40,264 bases of DNA from Candidatus Gastranaerophilales bacterium (GTDB taxonomy: Bacteria > Cyanobacteriota > Vampirovibrionia > Gastranaerophilales > Gastranaerophilaceae), in the NCBI GenBank assembly GCA_024695865.1, contig JAILHI010000012.1, positions 1 through 40,264 on the forward strand. Direction: 5' to 3'. Below are positions 19,114-28,815 of this stretch, in pieces. Numbering within the stretch: the stretch's first letter is position 1; every line of letters starts with the position of its first letter. Made by a program: the position numbers and the translations under genes. The notes beneath the pieces are model-generated. The model was given only the letters and a program-made list of their open reading frames with translations. It did no database searches and was not told where the DNA came from.

Positions 19114-20349
19114 TTAGAGGATTGCGCCTTTCGGAACAACGGTTACACCGCCGTTTGAAACAACGAAACCTCTTGCGATATCTTCATCACGGTTGAAACC
19201 GATTCTTGTATAAGGCGGAACATCAACGTTTTTGTCAATGATTGCCTTTTTAATTTCAGCGTGTCTGCCGATATTTACGTTTTCCATAAGAATACTTCCC
19301 GTTACGTTAGCAAAAGAGTTAATTCTTACTTTCGGAGAAAGAACGCATCTTGAAATGCTGCCGCCTGAAATGATACAGCCTTCGGAAACCATTGAGTTTG
19401 TTGCCATACCGATTCTGTCGCCTTCTTCCCAAATGAATTTTGCGGGAGGATAGTTGTAATTGAAAGTTCTTAACGGCCAATCTTCCGAATACAAATTCAA
19501 TTCAGGAGAGTAGTCGAGCAAGTCCATATTTGCCTGCCAGTAACTGTCAATACTTCCGACATCTTTCCAGTAACCTTTTTCTGTCGGTGTCATTCCGTCA
19601 AATTCGTTTGTCGTAAAGTCGTAAATGAAAATTCTTTCGCCGTCTTTTAACATTTTCGGAATGATATTTTTACCGAAGTCGTGGTTTGAACCTTCTAAAT
19701 CCGCATCAACGATAAGTTCGTTTACAAGTTTTTCCTTTGTAAAAATGTAATTACCCATTGATGCAAGACACATATCGGGTCTGCCGGGGATTGATTTCGG
19801 TTTTTCTTTCGGTTTTTCAACGAAACCTGTACATCTCCAGTCATCATCAACTTCGATGATACCAAATTCGCTTGCTTCTTCTATCGGAATAGGAATAGCC
19901 GCAATTGTTAAAGCAGCCTCTTTTTCCTTGTGATAATTAAGCATCAGACGAACGTCCATTTTATAAATGTGGTCGCCGCCAAATACACAAACGTAATCGG
20001 GGTTTTCATCGTGAATGTGAGTGAGGTTTTGGAAAACCGCATCAGCCGTGCCTTTATACCAATTACCGTCTGTTCTCATTTGTGCGGGAACAAGGTCGAT
20101 ATACTGACCGATAATAGGTGACAAAGGCCAACCTCTTGTGATGTGATAATTTAATGAGTCTGACTTGTATTGAGTCAAAACTTTAATTTTGTGAAATCCC
20201 GAATTAACGAAGTTGTTAATAACAAAGTCGATAATTCTGTAACGGCCCCCAAAAGGAACAGCCGGTTTCGCTCTGTCTCTCGTCAACGGGTACAGACGAC
20301 GTCCTTCACCGCCTGCGAGAATCATTGTTAAGCATTTGTCTGTCAGCAT
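19114..20349 (-). CDS. glgC: Glucose-1-phosphate adenylyltransferase (ADP-glucose pyrophosphorylase)
   Basis: 411 aa. The N-terminal catalytic domain has LAGGEGRRLYPLT, then AKPAVPFGG, and the conserved WY-KGTADAV and GDHIY motifs. The C-terminal part is a left-handed beta-helix with short hexad-like repeats (GCIISGG, NIGRHAEI). It makes ADP-glucose for glycogen. AAAGG is well placed before the ATG. It lies 41 nt downstream of lepA and is probably co-transcribed with it, then terminated at 19073. Confidence 0.96.
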   Translation of the reverse strand: MLTDKCLTMILAGGEGRRLYPLTRDRAKPAVPFGGRYRIIDFVINNFVNSGFHKIKVLTQYKSDSLNYHITRGWPLSPIIGQYIDLVPAQMRTDGNWYKGTADAVFQNLTHIHDENPDYVCVFGGDHIYKMDVRLMLNYHKEKEAALTIAAIPIPIEEASEFGIIEVDDDWRCTGFVEKPKEKPKSIPGRPDMCLASMGNYIFTKEKLVNELIVDADLEGSNHDFGKNIIPKMLKDGERIFIYDFTTNEFDGMTPTEKGYWKDVGSIDSYWQANMDLLDYSPELNLYSEDWPLRTFNYNYPPAKFIWEEGDRIGMATNSMVSEGCIISGGSISRCVLSPKVRINSFANVTGSILMENVNIGRHAEIKKAIIDKNVDVPPYTRIGFNRDEDIARGFVVSNGGVTVVPKGAIL

Positions 20350-20390
20350 TTTTCGTACCTTTCATTTCTGCTTGTATTTGTGTAACACTA

Positions 20391-22193
20391 CTAATCTTCT
20401 TCTAAACTTAATACCGCCATGAACGCTTCCTGCGGAACTTCTACACGTCCTACGGCTTTCATACGTTTTTTACCTCGTTTTTGTTTTTCGAGTAATTTTC
20501 TCTTTCTTGTTATATCACCACCGTAACATTTATCCAAGACACTTTTTCTCATTGCTTTGATATTTGTTCTTGCAATTACTCTGCCGCCTATTGCCGCCTG
20601 AATTGCCACTTCAAACATCTGTTTCGGGATAATATCCTTGAGTTTTGCCGTCAGTTTTTGTCCGACATACTGCGCATTATCCTTGTGAACAATTGCACTT
20701 AAAGCATCAACGACTTCTCCTGCCAGCAATATATCAAGTTTTACCAAATCTGCCCTGCGATAGTCGCAAAATTCGTAATCCATACTTGCATAACCTTTTG
20801 AACGGGATTTCAACTGGTCATAAAAATCTGTAATTACTTCACTCAACGGAATATCGTATTCAAGATTTACTCTTATTTTATCAAGATATTGCATATTTTT
20901 AAAGATGCCTCTTTTATTTTGTGACAATTCCATAAGAGAACCCACATATTCATTGGGTGTAATGATGTTAACTTTTACGTAAGGTTCTTCTATATAATCA
21001 CGATACTGGGCATCGGGTAAATTAGCCGGATTATCAATATCCACTACTTCACCGTTTGTTTTGTGAACTTTATAAATAACGCTGGGTGCCGTTGTTACGA
21101 GAGTGATATTGTATTCTCTCTCAAGCCTTTCCTGAGCAATTTCCATGTGGAGCATACCGAGAAAACCGCATCGGAAACCAAAACCCAAAGCCGACGAGGT
21201 TTCGGGCTCAAAGGTAATACTTGAATCATTGAGTTTTAATTTTTCAAGCGCCTCTTTCAAATCTGCATACTGGTCATTATCAACGGGATACATACCCGAA
21301 AAGACCATCGGCAAAGCCTCTTTATAACCCGCAAGCGCCTCTGTTGCGGGATTTTCAACATGGGTAACGGTATCACCCACAAATCTCGTTATTTCTTTTA
21401 TAGATGCGGCAAGATAGCCTACATCGCCCGTTTTGAGTTCGTCAACGGGAACTCTTTTGGGATTGAGATAACCGAGTTCCACAATCTCAAACTCTTTGTT
21501 TGTAGCCATAAAACGAATTTTATCGCCGTTTTTAATCGAACCGTCAACCACTTTAAAAAAGCAAACCGTTCCTAAATACTGGTCATAAGCGCTGTCAAAA
21601 ATCAAGGCTCTGAGCGGTTTATCCGAAGTATCTTCGGGGACGGGAACGTACTTTACAATGGCTTCAAGAACATCTTCCACACCCGTTCCGTCTTTTGCGC
21701 TGACGGGTATAGCCATTGAACCGTCAATACCGAGAATTTCCTCGATTTCCTGTCGGACACCCTCTACATCTGCCGAGGGCAAGTCGATTTTATTGATAAC
21801 GGGAATAATTTCCAAATCCTGCTCCATAGCAAGATAAACGTTTGCAAGTGTCTGCGCCTCAACGCCCTGCGTAGCGTCAACAATGAGCAGTGCGCCCTCG
21901 CACGCCGCAAGAGAACGTGAAACTTCGTACGAAAAATCAACGTGACCGGGGGTGTCGATGAGGTTTAAAACATAGTCTTTACCGTCTTTTGCCTTGTAAT
22001 TCATACGTGCGGCATTTAATTTGATGGTAATTCCTCTCTCCCGTTCGATATCCATTGTATCAAGAAGCTGCTCCTGCATATCTCTCGGAGCAATCGTGCC
22101 TGTTTTTTCAAGCAGACGGTCGGCAAGTGTCGATTTGCCGTGGTCAATGGGTGCTATGATACAAAAATTTCGTACGTTGTTAATTGTTTTCAT
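20391..22193 (-). CDS. lepA: Elongation factor 4 (LepA), ribosome back-translocase GTPase
   Basis: 600 aa from the ATG at 22193 with TAGG upstream, the usual length; a TTG at 22229 would add an unneeded 12 residues. The GTPase motifs are [12 protein letters not shown] (G1), RGITIK, DTPGH (G3) and NKIDLP (G4). The unique C-terminal LepA region is present ([33 protein letters not shown], near-C-terminal [17 protein letters not shown]). One oddity: the G1 loop reads IAPIDHGKS where most LepA have IAHIDHGKS; a single base change explains it. Confidence 0.96.
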   Translation of the reverse strand: MKTINNVRNFCIIAPIDHGKSTLADRLLEKTGTIAPRDMQEQLLDTMDIERERGITIKLNAARMNYKAKDGKDYVLNLIDTPGHVDFSYEVSRSLAACEGALLIVDATQGVEAQTLANVYLAMEQDLEIIPVINKIDLPSADVEGVRQEIEEILGIDGSMAIPVSAKDGTGVEDVLEAIVKYVPVPEDTSDKPLRALIFDSAYDQYLGTVCFFKVVDGSIKNGDKIRFMATNKEFEIVELGYLNPKRVPVDELKTGDVGYLAASIKEITRFVGDTVTHVENPATEALAGYKEALPMVFSGMYPVDNDQYADLKEALEKLKLNDSSITFEPETSSALGFGFRCGFLGMLHMEIAQERLEREYNITLVTTAPSVIYKVHKTNGEVVDIDNPANLPDAQYRDYIEEPYVKVNIITPNEYVGSLMELSQNKRGIFKNMQYLDKIRVNLEYDIPLSEVITDFYDQLKSRSKGYASMDYEFCDYRRADLVKLDILLAGEVVDALSAIVHKDNAQYVGQKLTAKLKDIIPKQMFEVAIQAAIGGRVIARTNIKAMRKSVLDKCYGGDITRKRKLLEKQKRGKKRMKAVGRVEVPQEAFMAVLSLEED

Positions 22194-22229
22194 GAGCCTA
22201 GTATAACCCGAATTTAAAAATTTATCCAA

Positions 22230-22486
22230 TTTTTTTATAAAATTAATGATATTTTATGAGGTGTAGGGTAGACTAAAGTCTACCCTATAACTACAGCTTT
22301 TTATCGGCTGGATTGCCACGCTTCGCTCGCAATGACAGCAAGCAAGTAGGGTGCGAAAAGGAACGTTCGCACCAATTTTGTCATTTCGGTGCAAACTACG
22401 CCCTCTCGGGCTCGGAATGACAATTTGTGTTTCCAAAACAAAAAAGAGATGCCCGAAAGCACCTCTTTCTGCTTTAAAAAATCAAA
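22230..22486. repeat. Short repeat mosaic between lepA and rubrerythrin
   Basis: Contains the palindrome TAGACTAAAGTCTA (22264-22287), a CGGCTGGAT...ATGACA unit (22305-22337), GGTGCGAAAAGGAACG...GCACC (22350-22373, the inverse of 16238-16261), and a partial unit ending GGAATGACA at 22422. Confidence 0.75.
22438..22470 (-). terminator. Terminator after rubrerythrin gene
   Basis: AAAGAGGTGC and GCATCTCTTT pair on the minus strand around a short loop and are followed by T residues, 17-25 nt after the rubrerythrin stop. Confidence 0.8.
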
Positions 22487-23029
22487 TTAGTAATTATTTG
22501 CTTTTCTGAAAAAATACGACTGCGGGTGATTGCAAACAGGGCATACTTCGGGAGCGTTCAAGCCGAAATGTACGTGTCCGCAGTTTGCACATTCCCATGC
22601 AACTTCACCGTTTTCACTTACAAAAACTCTGTTGTTCACAATATTTTCATAGAGTTTTCTGTATCTTTCCTCATGAGTTTTTTCGATTTTTGCGACTTCC
22701 TCAAAAAGAAATGCTATATCATTAAAGCCTTCTTCTCTTGCTTCTTTGGCAAATCTTGCATACATATCAGTCCATTCGTAATTTTCACCGTCAGCCGCTT
22801 CTTTCAGGTTTTCCAAAGTAGCGCTTAATTTTCCGCCGTTTAACAGTTTGAACCACAATTTTGCGTGTTCTTTTTCGTTGTTTGCAGTTTCTTCAAAAAT
22901 CTTTGAAATCTGAACAAAACCGTCTTTTTTTGCCTGACTTGCAAAATAAGTGTACTTATTTCTTGCCTGTGATTCGCCCGCAAAGGCTTCCTGTAAATTC
23001 TTTTCTGTTTTTGAACCTTTTAATTCCAT
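22487..23029 (-). CDS. rbr: Rubrerythrin
   Basis: 180 aa. An N-terminal four-helix diiron domain has ligand motifs such as [24 protein letters not shown] and [14 protein letters not shown]. The C-terminal rubredoxin-like domain has CANCG and CPVC for a Fe(SCys)4 site. It reduces hydrogen peroxide in anaerobes. AGGAG precedes the ATG. It is a single-gene unit. Confidence 0.96.
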   Translation of the reverse strand: MELKGSKTEKNLQEAFAGESQARNKYTYFASQAKKDGFVQISKIFEETANNEKEHAKLWFKLLNGGKLSATLENLKEAADGENYEWTDMYARFAKEAREEGFNDIAFLFEEVAKIEKTHEERYRKLYENIVNNRVFVSENGEVAWECANCGHVHFGLNAPEVCPVCNHPQSYFFRKANNY

Positions 23030-23090
23030 AATTTTTCTCCTAAAAAGTTTTTTTTGATTGTAACACGAAATTTTTCTTAAACATTGACTA

Positions 23091-24056
23091 TCAGTCTAAG
23101 TCTATCGTACTTAAAAGTTTAATCATTCTGTCGGAATGAAGTTTTTGCCCCTCGTCATTTGCGTGATAGCCGAAATCGTATATGAGTTTTTCGTCATAAA
23201 CCGCATTTGATTTGATATCACCGAGCATTTTTACACCATTTTTTTCGTAAAACGAACGGATATTTTCATAAGCCTGTTTTTCCTTGTCGGAATATTTTTC
23301 CTGATGGTAGTGAAAGGGCATTGCCGCATAGAGTTTAACATTGTTCTTTTTGCAAAACTGAATAAAATCGTAAAGTGCAAAATTTTTATATGTTTTCGGG
23401 ATATCTTCTTCAATGTTGATATATTTTCTGTTGTTTTGGATATCGGGAATATTGCCAACATTGGCAACAAAATCGCCAAACTCGTTTGTTTGCGAAAGTA
23501 TTTTTTCGTCTAATTTATCCGCATCAAGTTTGTGATAAGTGATTATCAGTTTAATGAGATAAAAAGAAAGTCCGACCTTTTGCAAAAACGTTAAATCCTT
23601 ACAATAGTCTTTTCCGTATGTTACAAGATACTCAGCAAGTTGTGACGGAACGGTGTCCTTGTCTTTTTTGTAAATACTGAATTCAAGCGGCATAATTACA
23701 ATATCGCCCGATTTGAGAATTTTTTCTGCCTCCTGAAAAATGTAATGCTCCAAGCCCATGTGAATACCGTAATTCACAACGGGAAGTTTTGTTTTTTCGT
23801 GGATATACTTTGAATTTATACTGTAAAGTGTGTTTGAGCCCGAAAAAATTAATATTTTTCTGCCGTATTTATTATCAAATTCTTTTGCCTTTTCAGCCTT
23901 TTGATTTATCAGAAAATTAACGTAATCCGCCGTTTTGGAATAGTGGTGTTTTCCAATCATGCTTTCAACCCAAAAGACCAGAGAGGTCGGTATCACAAGC
24001 ATTGTAATCAGAAAAATTATTAAAGTTTTTATAAAAAATTGTCTGTATTTTTTCAT
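23091..24056 (-). CDS. SGNH-like membrane-anchored protein, partner of the MBOAT O-acyltransferase
   Basis: 321 aa. N-terminal membrane helix ([20 protein letters not shown]), then an SGNH-like domain: SGSNTLYSI in the position of the nucleophile block, and near the C-terminus [15 protein letters not shown], which fits the Asp-His pair with a following N-x-x-G. This resembles AlgJ/AlgX or DltD-like proteins, which transfer acyl groups to polysaccharides outside the membrane. It starts 9 nt after the MBOAT gene and has GAGGT before the ATG. The acceptor is unknown. Confidence 0.78.
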   Translation of the reverse strand: MKKYRQFFIKTLIIFLITMLVIPTSLVFWVESMIGKHHYSKTADYVNFLINQKAEKAKEFDNKYGRKILIFSGSNTLYSINSKYIHEKTKLPVVNYGIHMGLEHYIFQEAEKILKSGDIVIMPLEFSIYKKDKDTVPSQLAEYLVTYGKDYCKDLTFLQKVGLSFYLIKLIITYHKLDADKLDEKILSQTNEFGDFVANVGNIPDIQNNRKYINIEEDIPKTYKNFALYDFIQFCKKNNVKLYAAMPFHYHQEKYSDKEKQAYENIRSFYEKNGVKMLGDIKSNAVYDEKLIYDFGYHANDEGQKLHSDRMIKLLSTIDLD

Positions 24057-24065
24057 TAATGACCT

Positions 24066-25499
24066 CTAAAACTGGAAATAAATAAACGCCGAGGAATAAT
24101 CGGGCTTGAAAATCTGATAAAACGACAGTAAAAGCATCAGAACGATATAAACGGAATAAATCGTTTTCGGCTTAAAGTTTGTAAGTTTATCTCTGAAAAA
24201 GTTGTTGAAAATAAAAATAATCATAAGGGGCAAAACGATAAGCGGATAAATTTCCCAAGTGTTGCCCGAGGCTCTGAAACGCATGTCAAAGCCGTAGATT
24301 TTTGGCAGGTCAAAACTTGCAAAGTTTATACAATGAAGAGCAAGTTTGTTTGCAACCGCAATGGTTGGTGCGCTGAAATATATCCACGAAAAACATACGA
24401 AAATAAATGTAATCAGCCATGAAACAGCAAGCGGCAGTTCGATTTTTAGATTTTTATATGCTCTGTTGATAATCGAGGCAATGCCGTGCATAACGCCCCA
24501 AATGATGTAAGTCCAGTTTGCTCCGTGCCAGATACCGCAAATCAGAAATACCCAGAAAACGTTCATATACGTTCTGAAAGAGCCTTTTCTGTTTCCGCCG
24601 AGAGGGATATAAACGTAATCCTTCAGACATCTTGAAAGTGTCATGTGCCATCTTCTCCAAAAATCCTGAATATCTTTTGCAAAATACGGATTGTTGAAGT
24701 TCTGCGGGATATTGATGTTGAACATCAAGCCGATACCAAGCGCCATATCGGTATAACCCGAAAAGTCAAAGTAAATCTGGAACGTATAACTCAAAACCGT
24801 AATCCAACTTTCAAGCAGTGTCAAAGTATCAAGATTTGCATATCCGAGGATAGTCCACTTTGCAAGCATATCGGCAAAAACAACCTTTTTAAACAAGCCG
24901 ACCGAAAATAAAAACAAGCCCAAAGAAAGATTTTTCCAGTTTAAAACCTTTGTTCTCAAACTGTATAACTGGGGCATGATTTCTTCCGCTCTTGCAATCG
25001 GCCCCTGCATTAATTTAGGGAAAAACGTTATAAATAAAGCATAGTATAAAAAGTCGTAGTCTTTTGTCTTTTCATTATAACTGTCAACAAGATAGGCAAT
25101 CTGCTGAAAAGTGAAAAAACTGATTGCAAGCGGCATTATAATGTTCATTGCGTTGAAATTCTGATGAAAAACCGCATTTATGTTGTCGATTATAAAGTTA
25201 AAATACTTGTAATAACAAAGTATTGCAAGGTTTCCGACAAGACCGAAGGTCAAAAGGAATTTTTTGCTGATTTTTAATTTAAAAGAACCCGTTAAGGTAG
25301 TGCCTATCGAATAGTTAAACAAAATCGATGTAACTATTACGGGCAGAAAATATATGTTCCATGCGGAATAAAAGTACAGAGAGGCCATTAAAAGCCACGT
25401 CTGAGAAATTTTTATAAGCCGCATTTTGTTCAGGGCAAAATACACTATCAAAACCACTGGCAGAAATATAAAAATAAACTCTGACGAATTAAAAAGCAT
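24066..25499 (-). CDS. MBOAT family O-acyltransferase (AlgI/DltB-type)
   Basis: 477 aa with about ten hydrophobic segments. Typical MBOAT motifs are present: FDFSGYTDMALG, NFNNPYFAKDIQDFWRRWH, then WHGANWTYIIWG with the catalytic histidine. AlgI-type proteins pass an acyl group across the inner membrane for polysaccharide O-acetylation. The SGNH-like partner follows directly. A minus-facing terminator lies just upstream (25550-25577), so the promoter must be within about 50 bp of the start. Confidence 0.92.
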   Translation of the reverse strand: MLFNSSEFIFIFLPVVLIVYFALNKMRLIKISQTWLLMASLYFYSAWNIYFLPVIVTSILFNYSIGTTLTGSFKLKISKKFLLTFGLVGNLAILCYYKYFNFIIDNINAVFHQNFNAMNIIMPLAISFFTFQQIAYLVDSYNEKTKDYDFLYYALFITFFPKLMQGPIARAEEIMPQLYSLRTKVLNWKNLSLGLFLFSVGLFKKVVFADMLAKWTILGYANLDTLTLLESWITVLSYTFQIYFDFSGYTDMALGIGLMFNINIPQNFNNPYFAKDIQDFWRRWHMTLSRCLKDYVYIPLGGNRKGSFRTYMNVFWVFLICGIWHGANWTYIIWGVMHGIASIINRAYKNLKIELPLAVSWLITFIFVCFSWIYFSAPTIAVANKLALHCINFASFDLPKIYGFDMRFRASGNTWEIYPLIVLPLMIIFIFNNFFRDKLTNFKPKTIYSVYIVLMLLLSFYQIFKPDYSSAFIYFQF

Positions 25500-25549
25500 A
25501 CAAAAACCTTTAAATAGTAATAAAAACAGTTTACCCCAAACATAAAATA

Positions 25550-25577
25550 AAAAAAAGAGCGAATATTAATTCGCTCT
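25550..25577 (-). terminator. Orphan rho-independent terminator
   Basis: AGAGCGAAT and ATTCGCTCT form a perfect stem; the minus strand continues into a run of about eight T. No annotated minus-strand gene ends here: it is 50 bp upstream of the MBOAT start. Confidence 0.8.
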
Positions 25578-25785
25578 GCTGTCTGGAATTAAGAATAGTT
25601 GGAAGTATGAAAAAGATATTATCAATATATCCGCAGGAAACTTTCCCCGCAATTAGCCATGTGGGTATTTTTTGGGGAAATTAATGCTTGTAATTTATTC
25701 ACAGAGTGTAGGTTGGGTGAAACCCGACAAATATGACATCTATTTTGGATTTTTTCACAGTTTAATTAGAGTATAAAGCAAAAAA
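25578..25785 (-). ncRNA. Candidate small RNA ending at the orphan terminator
   Basis: The minus strand holds TTTCCCC and GGGGAAA arms enclosing about 27 nt, a GTCGGGTTTCACCCAAC hairpin and a TATACT element near 25770 that could be a -10. No open frame is convincing. An unknown regulatory or structural RNA is the best guess; a decayed gene remnant is the alternative. Confidence 0.3.
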
Positions 25786-26285
25786 AGTTCGAGCCTATTG
25801 AGCGAGTATTTGTTGTTCTTGGTTTTTGTTTTACGGCTACATATCGCTCACTTTTGTTTTGCTATGCGCAAAACAGACGTTCGCTATTTCGCCGTTTCTT
25901 CGGACTTCGTCCTACACAAAATCCGTTTTGTGCAACGTTTGCGGATTTTCGGTAGGCTGATGTCCGAACGAAGTGAGGCAAAGCCGTAAGAGCAATCAAG
26001 CCGATGGAGCGGCAGGGCATAGAAGATGCCCGATAGCGAAATGAAGGCTTTTGCTCGCCCGAAAATATAAGATACTTTGCGGTCAAAGAAATGTTGCATA
26101 AAATGCCATAATTGAGATTTGAAAGCAAACAATCTTTTGATTATTATACGGCTGGATACTTCACCCTTTCGGGTTCAGTATGACAAAAATTCAAACAAGT
26201 TGCAGGGTAGACTTTAGTCCGCCGAAAAACTTTTAATTATTTTAAAAATTTTGCCTTTTAAAATCAAAAGGTCTATGATTTTGGT

Positions 26286-27419
26286 ATGAAATTCAACAGA
26301 CAGTCATACCTTAATACAAGACGTGATGCGTGGGTGGAAATCAACCTTGACGCAATCGAAAAAAACATTCTTGAACTCAAGAAATATGCCAAAAAAGATG
26401 CAAAAATTCTTGCCGTCGTAAAGGCTGACGCTTACGGTCACGGAAGTGTAATGATTACACCGACGCTTTTGGCATCGGGTGTCTATATGCTCGGTGTTGC
26501 ATCTATCGATGAGGCAATGCAACTTCGTGAAAACAAAATAACCGCACCGATTTTGGTGCTTGGAGCCGCTCCCGTCTGGGCTTTTGACTGGGCTGCCTAC
26601 AACGATATTTCCCTTTCCCTGTTTCTGCCCGAACACATTGAAGCCTGCAAAGTTACCTATGAAAAAACCGGTATAAAACCGAAAGTTCACGTAAAACTCG
26701 ACACGGGAATGAACAGAATAGGCGTTTCCCACGAAAATGCCGTCAGTCTGATAAAAGAAGTTCAAAAGTCTGATTTTATCGAATTAAAAGGTATTTTCAC
26801 GCACTTTGCGTGTGCCGAGGATTTGGAAAAAACAAAAGAACAAATTGCAATCTGGGACGATGTTTTGTCAAAAGTCAACACTGACGGCTTACTCCTGCAC
26901 ATTGCAAATACGGCCGCTCTCATTACGTTCCCCGAAATAAATTACAACATGGCAAGGGCAGGCATAGGCATTTACGGCTTACAGCCCGATTTAATACCCG
27001 ATTTTAAAAACCCGCCAAAACTGATTCCCGCAATGTCTTTAAAGGGAAGAATTGTCAATATTCACGGCGCTCACGCAAATTCGGGGGTAAGTTATTCCCA
27101 CAGATACGTTACAGATAAAGAAACCACAATTGCAACCGTTCCGATAGGCTACGCAGACGGTGTTTCAAGAGGTCTTTCGGGCAAAATCTGCGGACTTCTG
27201 CACGGTAAAAAAGTTCGTCAAATCGGTAATATAACAATGGATCAGATGATGTTCGACATAACAGGCGTAAAGGCTGATGAGGGCGATGTTATAACCCTGT
27301 TAGGTCAGGACGGCGATGAAAGTATTTCCATAAACGAATGGGCGGATATTCTGCATACAATCAATTATGAACTCATCTGCCGCCTGAAAGTCCGTCTTTC
27401 AAGAGTTTATACAAGATAA
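26286..27419 (+). CDS. alr: Alanine racemase
   Basis: 377 aa. The PLP-binding lysine K46 is in VVKADAYGHG. Further family motifs are LDTGMNRIG, ARAGIGIYG and a C-terminal GVSYSHRY with the expected catalytic tyrosine; PIGYADG is also present. It supplies D-alanine for peptidoglycan. The ribosome site is weak (AAAGG about 15 nt upstream), so a nearby start cannot be excluded. It is followed 16 nt later by ruvB. Confidence 0.95.
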   Translation: MKFNRQSYLNTRRDAWVEINLDAIEKNILELKKYAKKDAKILAVVKADAYGHGSVMITPTLLASGVYMLGVASIDEAMQLRENKITAPILVLGAAPVWAFDWAAYNDISLSLFLPEHIEACKVTYEKTGIKPKVHVKLDTGMNRIGVSHENAVSLIKEVQKSDFIELKGIFTHFACAEDLEKTKEQIAIWDDVLSKVNTDGLLLHIANTAALITFPEINYNMARAGIGIYGLQPDLIPDFKNPPKLIPAMSLKGRIVNIHGAHANSGVSYSHRYVTDKETTIATVPIGYADGVSRGLSGKICGLLHGKKVRQIGNITMDQMMFDITGVKADEGDVITLLGQDGDESISINEWADILHTINYELICRLKVRLSRVYTR

Positions 27420-27435
27420 ATTTTTTGGGGTTTGA

Positions 27436-28494
27436 ATGATAATATCCGACGATGAAAACAATATAAAAAAACCTCCGAAAGTCAAAGAAAAGATGACACC
27501 CTCTGTCACCGAATACGATATGACTTTTGAAAACAATATCCGTCCGAAAACTTTCAACAGTTACATCGGACAGAGCAAACTTAAAAACGTATTAAAAATC
27601 TCTATTGAAGCGGCGAAAAAAAGAAATAACCCGCTTGACCACCTGCTTTTTTATGGCCCCCCGGGGCTTGGCAAAACCACTCTTGCCTGCGTTATTGCAA
27701 ATGAAATGGGTGCGGAAATCAAAATCACCTCTGCTCCCGCCCTTGAAAGACCGAGAGATATCATTGGAATTTTAATGTCCTTAAAAGCGGGCGAAGTCCT
27801 TTTTATCGATGAAATTCACAGATTAAACAAAGTTGCCGAGGAAATTTTATATCCCGCAATGGAGGATTTTTTCCTCGATATGAACACGGGTAAAGGACAA
27901 ACACTGAAAACTTTAAGAGTTCCCGTAGCAAAATTTACGTTAATCGGTGCAACAACCAAAGCGGGCGCTCTTTCAGGGCCTCTGCGTGACAGATTCGGTA
28001 TTCCTTACAGACTTGAATTTTATTCCCTTGAAGAATTATCACAGGTCGTAAAACGTACTGCGCAGATTTTAAAAATAAACATTACGGACGACGGCGCTGA
28101 TGCGGTTGCAAAACGTTCAAGAGGCACACCGAGAATTGCCAACAGACTTGTTAAAAGAGTTGCCGACTTTGCTATCGTCTTTTCTGACGGTGCTGTAAAT
28201 GAAAAAATTGCAAACGAAGCATTAGACAATCTCAACATCGATAAATACGGACTTGATACAACGGACAAAGCCCTTTTAACACTGATTGCGGAAAAATATC
28301 AGGGCGGCCCCGTCGGGCTGAACACTCTTTCTGCGGCTCTCGGCGAAGATGCAAAAACCATTGAGGAAGTCTATGAACCGTTCTTATTGCAAGAAGGTTT
28401 AATCCAGAGAACAGCCAAAGGACGAAAAATCACACCTTATGCACTTGAAGTGCTGAACATAAAAGGAAGCATAATCCAGCAAACTCTGTTCTGA
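27436..28494 (+). CDS. ruvB: Holliday junction branch migration ATPase RuvB
   Basis: 352 aa. Walker [12 protein letters not shown], Walker B FIDEIHR, sensor 1 region GATTKAG with LRDRFGI, arginine-finger region and a C-terminal winged helix ([16 protein letters not shown], then RTAKGR). The N-terminal extension of about 30 residues is longer than usual. RuvB drives branch migration with RuvA. GGGG precedes the ATG. Probably co-transcribed with alr. Confidence 0.96.
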   Translation: MIISDDENNIKKPPKVKEKMTPSVTEYDMTFENNIRPKTFNSYIGQSKLKNVLKISIEAAKKRNNPLDHLLFYGPPGLGKTTLACVIANEMGAEIKITSAPALERPRDIIGILMSLKAGEVLFIDEIHRLNKVAEEILYPAMEDFFLDMNTGKGQTLKTLRVPVAKFTLIGATTKAGALSGPLRDRFGIPYRLEFYSLEELSQVVKRTAQILKINITDDGADAVAKRSRGTPRIANRLVKRVADFAIVFSDGAVNEKIANEALDNLNIDKYGLDTTDKALLTLIAEKYQGGPVGLNTLSAALGEDAKTIEEVYEPFLLQEGLIQRTAKGRKITPYALEVLNIKGSIIQQTLF

Positions 28495-28815
28495 TAACTT
28501 TATTATTAAAATTGTTATGCTATACGGTTTTGTCATAAAACATTAACTTTAAGAAATGTAAAATACAAATAATAATGAATTTTTTTACCAAAAATTTTTA
28601 TTTTTTATTTCATTCTTGTATTTTATTTTAAAAATTTTTGAAAATACAGACCGACAATTTTTAAAAAATTAAAATTAAAAAATTTTTCCATAAACTTTAC
28701 AAAACAGATTATAACTGACTTTTTGACAATTTTAAAAATCGTTATATATAATTTCAATGTAAAATACGAAAATTAATTATCTATATATTTTTACATAATT
28801 TCTAAGGAGAAAAAT
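28495..28815. promoter_or_regulatory. AT-rich regulatory region upstream of amt
   Basis: About 320 bp, very AT-rich, with no gene. ATGTAAAATAC occurs twice (near 28556 and 28758), a possible direct-repeat operator. A consensus promoter lies at 28723-28752. No clear ruvB terminator is visible. Confidence 0.55.
28723..28752 (+). promoter_or_regulatory. Consensus sigma-70-type promoter of amt
   Basis: TTGACA (28723-28728) and TATAAT (28747-28752) are both perfect hexamers, spaced by 18 nt. The start codon of amt at 28816 follows about 57 nt after the likely transcription start. Confidence 0.8.

Larger units (their letters stand above)
25500..26285. repeat. Long gene-free repeat region with orphan terminator and candidate ncRNA
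   Basis: Holds an orphan minus-facing terminator (25550-25577), a structured 200-bp stretch (25578-25780), an apparent ~350-bp insertion (about 25787-26130) inside a repeat unit, a CGGCTGGATACTTC...TATGACA unit (26149-26185) and the AGACTTTAGTC palindrome (26204-26223). Several ORFs of 60-90 codons occur here but overlap each other on both strands and run through the repeat modules, so I did not call them. Confidence 0.65.

Noticed and set aside
22254-22436. 60-codon minus-strand ORF between lepA and rubrerythrin
   Set aside because: It is a reading of the repeat modules without a ribosome site.
25787-25800. GTTCGAGCC resembling a tRNA T-arm
   Set aside because: No pairing partners for the T-stem, acceptor or anticodon arm are found around it.
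25798-26132. Overlapping ORFs of 63-88 codons on both strands
   Set aside because: They lie in repeat modules, overlap each other on opposite strands, and have no ribosome sites, so they are probably not genes.
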